Assembly: GCA_963582685.1 (NCBI GenBank)
Contig: CAUZSM010000051.1
Location: forward strand, 1 to 11,131
Direction: 5' to 3'
Source: CAUZSM01 sp963582685
GTDB taxonomy: Archaea > Thermoplasmatota > Poseidoniia > Poseidoniales > Thalassarchaeaceae
DNA length: 11,131 nucleotides
The notes beneath the pieces are model-generated. The model did not search any database. It had not been told where the DNA came from and saw nothing but the letters and a program-made list of their open reading frames with translations. Shown here one piece after another: positions 8,201 through 11,131 of this stretch. Every line of letters begins with the position of its first letter. Position 1 is the stretch's first letter. Both the position numbers and the translations under genes were made by a program.

Positions 8201-10155
8201 TTCACATCTACTGGACCGGTGTACGGATTTTCAAATGCCGGGTTGGCTGTACCCGGGGTAGGCCACGGAGCCATCACCCAAGGCTCTGAATCAGACGAGT
8301 TGGCAACCAAAGACATCCCCGGGGAAGAGAAGTCCCAAACTACCGTGTGAACCACTTCTCCCAGCGGGTTCTCCAGTTTCAGAGTTCCATATGAGTTGGT
8401 CAACCAGATATTGCTGGCAGACGACAGATGGACAACGTAACGGTCATTTGGATTCAATTGGTGTGCTGGTAAGGTCAGTCTTGAAGCGGTTGCAATACTC
8501 CAACCTGCAAGTTCAACGGTATCGTTGCCGACGTTGACAATCTCCACCCATTCATCAAACGGCTCCGGCTGCGAGTCGTTGCCGGCGGGATTGGGTAGAA
8601 TCTCCGAGATACGCAGTTCTGCATCCTCAATCACCCCACCGCTCTCTTGGCCGGGATTCGCTACGCCGGGAGTGATGTATTCGCAGTACTGCCAAGGGCC
8701 ATGCACCATTTCGTAGTCAGAGGGGCAGATTGAATTATTCTCCATCATATTGCCGGTCCATTGAATGAATTGGCTCACATCGCCATTGAAGTCAACCAGA
8801 GCGATTGAGTCGTACGTATCCAGAAGATACCCGCTGAGATTGTGTAACTCAAGTAGTCTGAACTGACCCTCACCGAGCCAAGGCCATCCTTGGCCCTGTC
8901 CACCTTGAGAATCACCAACAGCACAGTCAGTAAGGGTGGTGCAGTCAAATGGAATTTCCACCCCTGTTCCAGTCATGATGTGGTAGTTGGTCAGTAGCGT
9001 TGAGGAGGCTTGACCATCGTCAACTGCTGGCATGTGTATCTCAATCCACTCGCCATCGGGTGCAGGCTGTGCGTCGTCGGTAGCATTGATCATGACCTCG
9101 TTAATCTGCCAATCGGCAGGGAAGATGCCGCCACTTGGGTTCAGTGCTGCAGGGGTTGGCCACATCGAGGTTGCAAGCATATCCTGATTGTCACCCCAAT
9201 CCGGCATCGCACCGGTTGAATTAGTGTACGAGTGTCCTGGCTTTGTCGGTCCAGCGTATGATACCTCATGCGTGATATCACCATTTGGCATGATGAGTTG
9301 GACTGTTTCTAGTCCCGCACCGTTGTTCAGCAGTCCAAAGGTGCGGGTGCCGTTCACAGCAACGATTCGATGTTGGCCCGGAGCGATGATGGTGCTGTCG
9401 AGGAATCCGACCAGATATGTCTCATTCATCACCATCTCGTTGCCCGCCGCATCTTTCACCGACCAACCGGTCAGGTCAACAGCAGCACTGCCAACGTTGG
9501 CGATTTCCACCCATTCACCACCGGGCCACGTGTCGTTGTCTGCAGACCAATATGAGTCAGGCAAGAGTTCGGTGATACGTAGGTCACTCTGAGTGTAAGT
9601 AGGCCCTGTACCGGTGCCGCCGTTGGCTGCTCCGGGAGTGTTTGAGGCGGAATCAACATAGTCGTCAGTCGCTGATGCGCCGGGGATTTTGCTGATATCT
9701 GAGGAAGCGGTGCCTGTGGTTACGGTGTGGACTACGATAGCAAAGTCATCTTTCAGGTCGAGAGTTTCACCTGCATTATTAATTTTCAAGGTACCTTGAT
9801 TATTCTCGGCAATAATTGCGTAGTCGCCTGCCGGGAGAACATAGGACACAGTCAGATTGGCGAAGTCGACCCATGTGTTGTTGTCGATATTGTGCTTCCA
9901 CCCACTAGCATCCTCAAGCAGCCAGCCTTGCAGATTCACATCGGTAGTGCCACTATTGTACAATTCAACCCATTCACCAACAGGGTAGTTGCCTGTATCA
10001 GGTCCCGCTGGGTTTGGCATCAATTCATTGATGCAGACCGTCGAGGTACATGCGGTGGAACGAGCACCGCTCGCTCCGACGATATTCGCCATAGGAGTCA
10101 TCGGCATTGCAAGCATCAGCAAAACCAAAACAAACGCAAGTTGATTTCGCCGCAT
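5287..10155 (-). CDS. Giant membrane-anchored surface protein: six lamin-tail domains plus two PLD (HKD) domains
   Basis: From the ATG at 10153-10155 it has 1622 residues. In order: a signal peptide (about 1-30, RRNQ then LAFVLVLLMLAM); six lamin-tail-like domains starting near 41, 192, 349, 514, 650 and 793, each opening with an I-[NST]-E-[LIV]-[LM]-like strand and containing [ED]-W-[VIF]-E-[LI]; a tandem phospholipase-D-type module with HAKVAVAD (His1076, Lys1078, Asp1083) and HNKGAIVD (His1287, Lys1289, Asp1294); Asp-rich DxDxDG calcium-type repeats (about 1342-1447); a Gly/Asp linker; one membrane segment (about 1485-1506) followed by RRR; and a 115-residue cytoplasmic tail. The HKD pair suggests hydrolysis of a phosphodiester, in DNA or phospholipid, outside the cell. 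Lamin-tail domains occur in prokaryotes on secreted nucleases and phosphatases. The first HKD has DSGN in place of the usual GSxN. GGTGA at 10161-10165 supports this ATG; a GTG at 10164 falls inside that site. The exact substrate is unknown. Confidence 0.92.
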   Translation of the reverse strand: MRRNQLAFVLVLLMLAMPMTPMANIVGASGARSTACTSTVCINELMPNPAGPDTGNYPVGEWVELYNSGTTDVNLQGWLLEDASGWKHNIDNNTWVDFANLTVSYVLPAGDYAIIAENNQGTLKINNAGETLDLKDDFAIVVHTVTTGTASSDISKIPGASATDDYVDSASNTPGAANGGTGTGPTYTQSDLRITELLPDSYWSADNDTWPGGEWVEIANVGSAAVDLTGWSVKDAAGNEMVMNETYLVGFLDSTIIAPGQHRIVAVNGTRTFGLLNNGAGLETVQLIMPNGDITHEVSYAGPTKPGHSYTNSTGAMPDWGDNQDMLATSMWPTPAALNPSGGIFPADWQINEVMINATDDAQPAPDGEWIEIHMPAVDDGQASSTLLTNYHIMTGTGVEIPFDCTTLTDCAVGDSQGGQGQGWPWLGEGQFRLLELHNLSGYLLDTYDSIALVDFNGDVSQFIQWTGNMMENNSICPSDYEMVHGPWQYCEYITPGVANPGQESGGVIEDAELRISEILPNPAGNDSQPEPFDEWVEIVNVGNDTVELAGWSIATASRLTLPAHQLNPNDRYVVHLSSASNIWLTNSYGTLKLENPLGEVVHTVVWDFSSPGMSLVANSSDSEPWVMAPWPTPGTANPAFENPYTGPVDVKITELMPQCSEDEDGLTTEWVELHYNGTGSVNLSRWMVADDNGYNVAVRYDRMWNRSDDSTLLAAGDYAVVLIDDSVLSNFGETVNLLTPNRNIAQTLSWSESSDCESLEPDDDTGDTTETMWPTPGEENPVPQTYDGSMTVKFTRLMPGEITGRDNDWFELTNVGDTFIDMAGWRIARMRTTGAWNSTFGTLTIMPGESIVFTPDPENLLEDSAIVAMDSDIVFDGNAPWLVNSGGSLQLVAPDGTIVDAFVYASGDADVQGWIGGALEMPPTDLSGLILMRGDGCGSLPDTDTAADWSVRWLRLGASLFCDDGIFTSTGSLTPMFSPEGGLHQLVSWIGQAQETIHVHVYQFSSPEVHSALASAVQRGVECTVLLEGGILGETSSLDNQRGWASELSAAGCQVLWMVEPEGANAAQSPYRYIHAKVAVADGDSVWIDSGNLKRSTFPLDADMGNRDWGIIIDSEDVADLVLSRMLWDESTDRDHIIAQDDLHPTLGRPTGWTAESASTAYSASLQPPTTETGDFSGRLLTCPDDCIEGLIWMIDQAEDSLDLSLQYFDLGWHWGYGDNPLIDAVERAASERGVKVRLIINGYYVFEDDDIRETVNYFNHELNMTQGLDVTAIIMSPSSNITKLHNKGAIVDGEYTLISSINWGSNSALRNREIGIVIRHAGLAAQFQQSWNEDWIRLDDSTDTDGDGMPDWWEIDFGTNRTWSVIPGSPETEANLDPDADGLTNLREFEGGGNPLDEDTDDDCIIDGLEAAWAGYIGVNLMTAVLLTDADGDGVNDGEQTNCGADLSGMGDGGGDDGDNGSGGDDDTGPFRDNALDSYGARILLAMMAIAALMLAGAATMLVLSRRRASAGTVLVDDTSFDLSEHAWQEEEQQSEQPAIDLPESSSPPTGAVILDGTSVGGNADSDARELTEGKDDGSFGAPKLDGYDFPGWSPKQVQESIAAGWSVEQLREHYDKEQR
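5815..6132 (-). other. Asp-rich calcium-binding type-3-like repeats
   Basis: Residues about 1342-1447 contain DTDGDGMPDWWE, DPDADGLTNLREF, DEDTDDDCIIDGLE and DADGDGVNDGEQ. This is the D-x-D-x-D-G-[LVM] pattern of thrombospondin type-3/EF-hand-like stalk repeats, which bind calcium and stiffen extracellular stalks. They lie between the catalytic module and the membrane anchor. Confidence 0.8.
6130..7230 (-). other. Tandem phospholipase-D-like catalytic module
   Basis: Residues about 976-1342 of the surface protein hold two PLD-type half-sites. The HxK(x4)D motifs have their His codons at 6928-6930 and 6295-6297. PLD enzymes form one active site from two such motifs, so a single chain could make a complete catalytic centre. 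A strand rich in beta residues (IHVHVYQFSSP, LDLSLQYFD) precedes each half, as in the family. Confidence 0.85.
7426..10035 (-). repeat. Six tandem lamin-tail domains joined by W-P-T-P-G linkers
   Basis: Each unit is about 100-120 residues followed by a short linker. The linkers after units 1-5 share a T-P-G-x-x-N-P theme: NTPGAANGG, WPTPAALNP, ITPGVANPG, WPTPGTANP, WPTPGEENP. Core strands such as EWVELYNSG, EWVEIANVG, EWIEIHMPA, EWVEIVNVG, EWVELHYNG and DWFELTNVG align by eye, as do the G-W-x-[LIV] strands that follow in units 1, 2, 4 and 6 (R-W in unit 5). Unit 3 is the most divergent and contains extra Cys residues. Confidence 0.8.
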
Positions 10156-10158
10156 CCC

Positions 10159-10196
10159 CCTCACCGCAGGGCTGTGCCCTGCACCCCCGCGTGAGG
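10159..10196 (-). promoter_or_regulatory. Leader hairpin that encloses the ribosome-binding site of the giant surface-protein gene
   Basis: An inner stem of seven pairs (GCAGGGC 10166-10172 with GCCCTGC 10176-10182, loop TGT) sits inside an outer stem CCTCAC 10159-10164 with GTGAGG 10191-10196. The inner gaps are unequal, 1 and 8 bases. On the transcribed strand the outer 3' arm is GTGAGG, part of the GGTGAGG Shine-Dalgarno-like site that ends just before the ATG at 10155. Folded RNA would hide the ribosome-binding site. It lies in the 78-base gap after the TctA-like gene and has no T run, so it is a poor terminator. Confidence 0.6.
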
Positions 10197-10233
10197 CGGC
10201 ATTGTCCTTAGTAACTCCCCATCACGATACGGC

Positions 10234-11131
10234 TCAGATAAATCCGAACCCATCCAGTTTCTGGGCGAAGGTGTAGATCATGATTGGTACCAGAATAATG
10301 CCCATGCCGTGACTTCTGCGGATACCTATGCGGGGTGGCATCAACCCCATAGCGGTGCCTACAATCAGCACTCCCATTCCTATCCAGCCGGTAGATAGCC
10401 AGACTAGAACGGAGACGAATCCCACCACTCCCATCACCAAGGTGCGCAGTGGAATCAGTTCGTGGAGTTTCAGCATTCCTTTGCCGACCTTAATCATCAT
10501 TGGAACCGCGAATAGCCCGGCACCGATGGTAACCGCCATCAACCGGATGAAGTCAGCGGGTGGCTCGATACCAGTCCATTGGTCTATGGGATACATCATG
10601 TTCAGAGCCAAAGCGGCTCCCGAACGTGGGCGCAGTACTAGATACAGGAAAGCGAGAACCATCACAGTCACCGCGGTATTTGTGCTGGACAGAACCGCAA
10701 TGACCTCGAGGTCCTGCTCGCGCGTTTGGGCTTCAAGGTCGAGGTCTGGGCTGACTGCCTTGACTTTCCTCGCTTCTTCCAATAGTGCGGAATCTGTTGG
10801 TGAAATCGCCGGCACCGACGCAGCCATTCCATCACCGATGATGGTAATCGGTGCACCAACCACCTCATCCCACGGGTCATCACTTTGGCCGACTTGCGTC
10901 ACAGCTCCCATAACCACAGAGTCCTGAATTGTGATATTCTGAATCACTGTCGTCACTCCGTCACCCATTGCAGGTCCGGCCGATTCCGCTACAGGTCCTG
11001 CCGCAGCAGATTCGATTCCGTGCATGGCTGCGGTTTCTGCGCGGTACTCGGCAATTCTCGCCTGCGCCTCGGGATGCATCATGCCCCCAGGGCCGTATTC
11101 GAAATCAGCTGGAATATAATCAGGGTCAGTC
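10234..11131 (-). CDS. TctA-like (tripartite tricarboxylate family) membrane protein, 5'-truncated, with a large soluble insert
   Basis: The frame ends with TGA at 10234-10236 and stays open to the right edge. A Met pair at 11077-11082 could be a start (282 residues), but codons continue upstream with protein-like content (DPDYIPADFEYGPGG), so the gene probably begins outside the window. Counting from that Met, about 1-125 are hydrophilic, Ala/Glu-rich, and include NITIQDSVVMGAVTQVG (49-65). About five membrane segments follow near 126-150, 181-198, 209-231, 232-247 and 258-273. N-T-A near 135-137, RPRSGAA (151-157) and GLMPPRIGIRRSH...P (246-266) resemble, from memory, the C-terminal half of archaeal TctA/DUF112 permeases, which move small carboxylates or unknown solutes. 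The soluble part looks like an insert or loop in that fold. The transported substrate is unknown. The giant surface-protein gene follows on the same strand. Confidence 0.6.
   Translation of the reverse strand, partial: TDPDYIPADFEYGPGGMMHPEAQARIAEYRAETAAMHGIESAAAGPVAESAGPAMGDGVTTVIQNITIQDSVVMGAVTQVGQSDDPWDEVVGAPITIIGDGMAASVPAISPTDSALLEEARKVKAVSPDLDLEAQTREQDLEVIAVLSSTNTAVTVMVLAFLYLVLRPRSGAALALNMMYPIDQWTGIEPPADFIRLMAVTIGAGLFAVPMMIKVGKGMLKLHELIPLRTLVMGVVGFVSVLVWLSTGWIGMGVLIVGTAMGLMPPRIGIRRSHGMGIILVPIMIYTFAQKLDGFGFI

Noticed and set aside
7426..10035. The repeated T-P-G linkers as a DNA repeat or CRISPR-like array
   Set aside because: The repetition is only at protein level, with differing DNA and spacing of roughly 400-500 bases; it reflects domain duplication.
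10156..10164. GTG at 10162-10164 as the start of the giant surface protein
   Set aside because: It falls inside the GGTGA site and the hairpin arm. The ATG at 10155 has that site at a proper distance and still leaves a full signal peptide.
10328..10927. Plus-strand open frame of 199 residues
   Set aside because: It is antisense to the TctA-like gene, whose membrane segments and motifs are clear.
11077..11082. Met pair as the true start of the TctA-like protein
   Set aside because: The frame stays open to the window edge with protein-like codons, no Shine-Dalgarno is seen, and half of a TctA-type fold would be missing.

Overview
The window looks like chromosomal DNA from a marine euryarchaeon, most likely Candidatus Poseidoniales (Marine Group II) or a relative. 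This is inferred from several signs: an archaeal-type serine hydroxymethyltransferase, a tRNA gene without an encoded CCA end, oligo-T tracts as likely terminators, few Shine-Dalgarno sequences, and very large Asn-sequon-rich secreted proteins with cytoplasmic tails. No database search was possible, so the assignment is moderate. The DNA is densely coded. There is no gene-free stretch above 300 bases, and no IS element or CRISPR array was seen.

Layout. Bases 1-1400 (minus strand) hold the N-terminal 466 residues of a secreted repeat protein that runs off the left edge. A strong hairpin (1442-1468), an oligo-T tract and a tRNA-Asn(GTT) gene (1495-1567, minus) follow. The divergent region 1568-1684 carries a small palindrome and leads into glyA (plus, ending at 2998). 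Its stop codon faces that of deoA (minus) with one base between them. From there to the right edge every gene is on the minus strand. In transcription order they are: a 5'-truncated TctA-like membrane protein (10234 to beyond 11131), a 1622-residue membrane-anchored surface protein with six lamin-tail domains and two phospholipase-D-type HKD domains (5287-10155), an isopenicillin-N-synthase-like Fe(II)/2-oxoglutarate oxygenase (4264-5220), and a bacterial-type thymidine/pyrimidine nucleoside phosphorylase (3000-4271) whose start overlaps the oxygenase stop by 8 bases.

How the genes may work together (inference). The oxygenase and the phosphorylase are almost certainly translationally coupled. 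In fungi a related oxygenase, thymine 7-hydroxylase, oxidises the thymine that a thymidine phosphorylase would release, so a thymidine-using module is a reasonable hypothesis. The surface protein just upstream has the layout expected of an extracellular nuclease or phosphodiesterase, which would fit scavenging of extracellular DNA, but its substrate cannot be read from the sequence. Its ribosome-binding site lies in the arm of a leader hairpin, suggesting translational control. glyA is the normal one-carbon supply enzyme and is oriented towards this cluster, not part of it.
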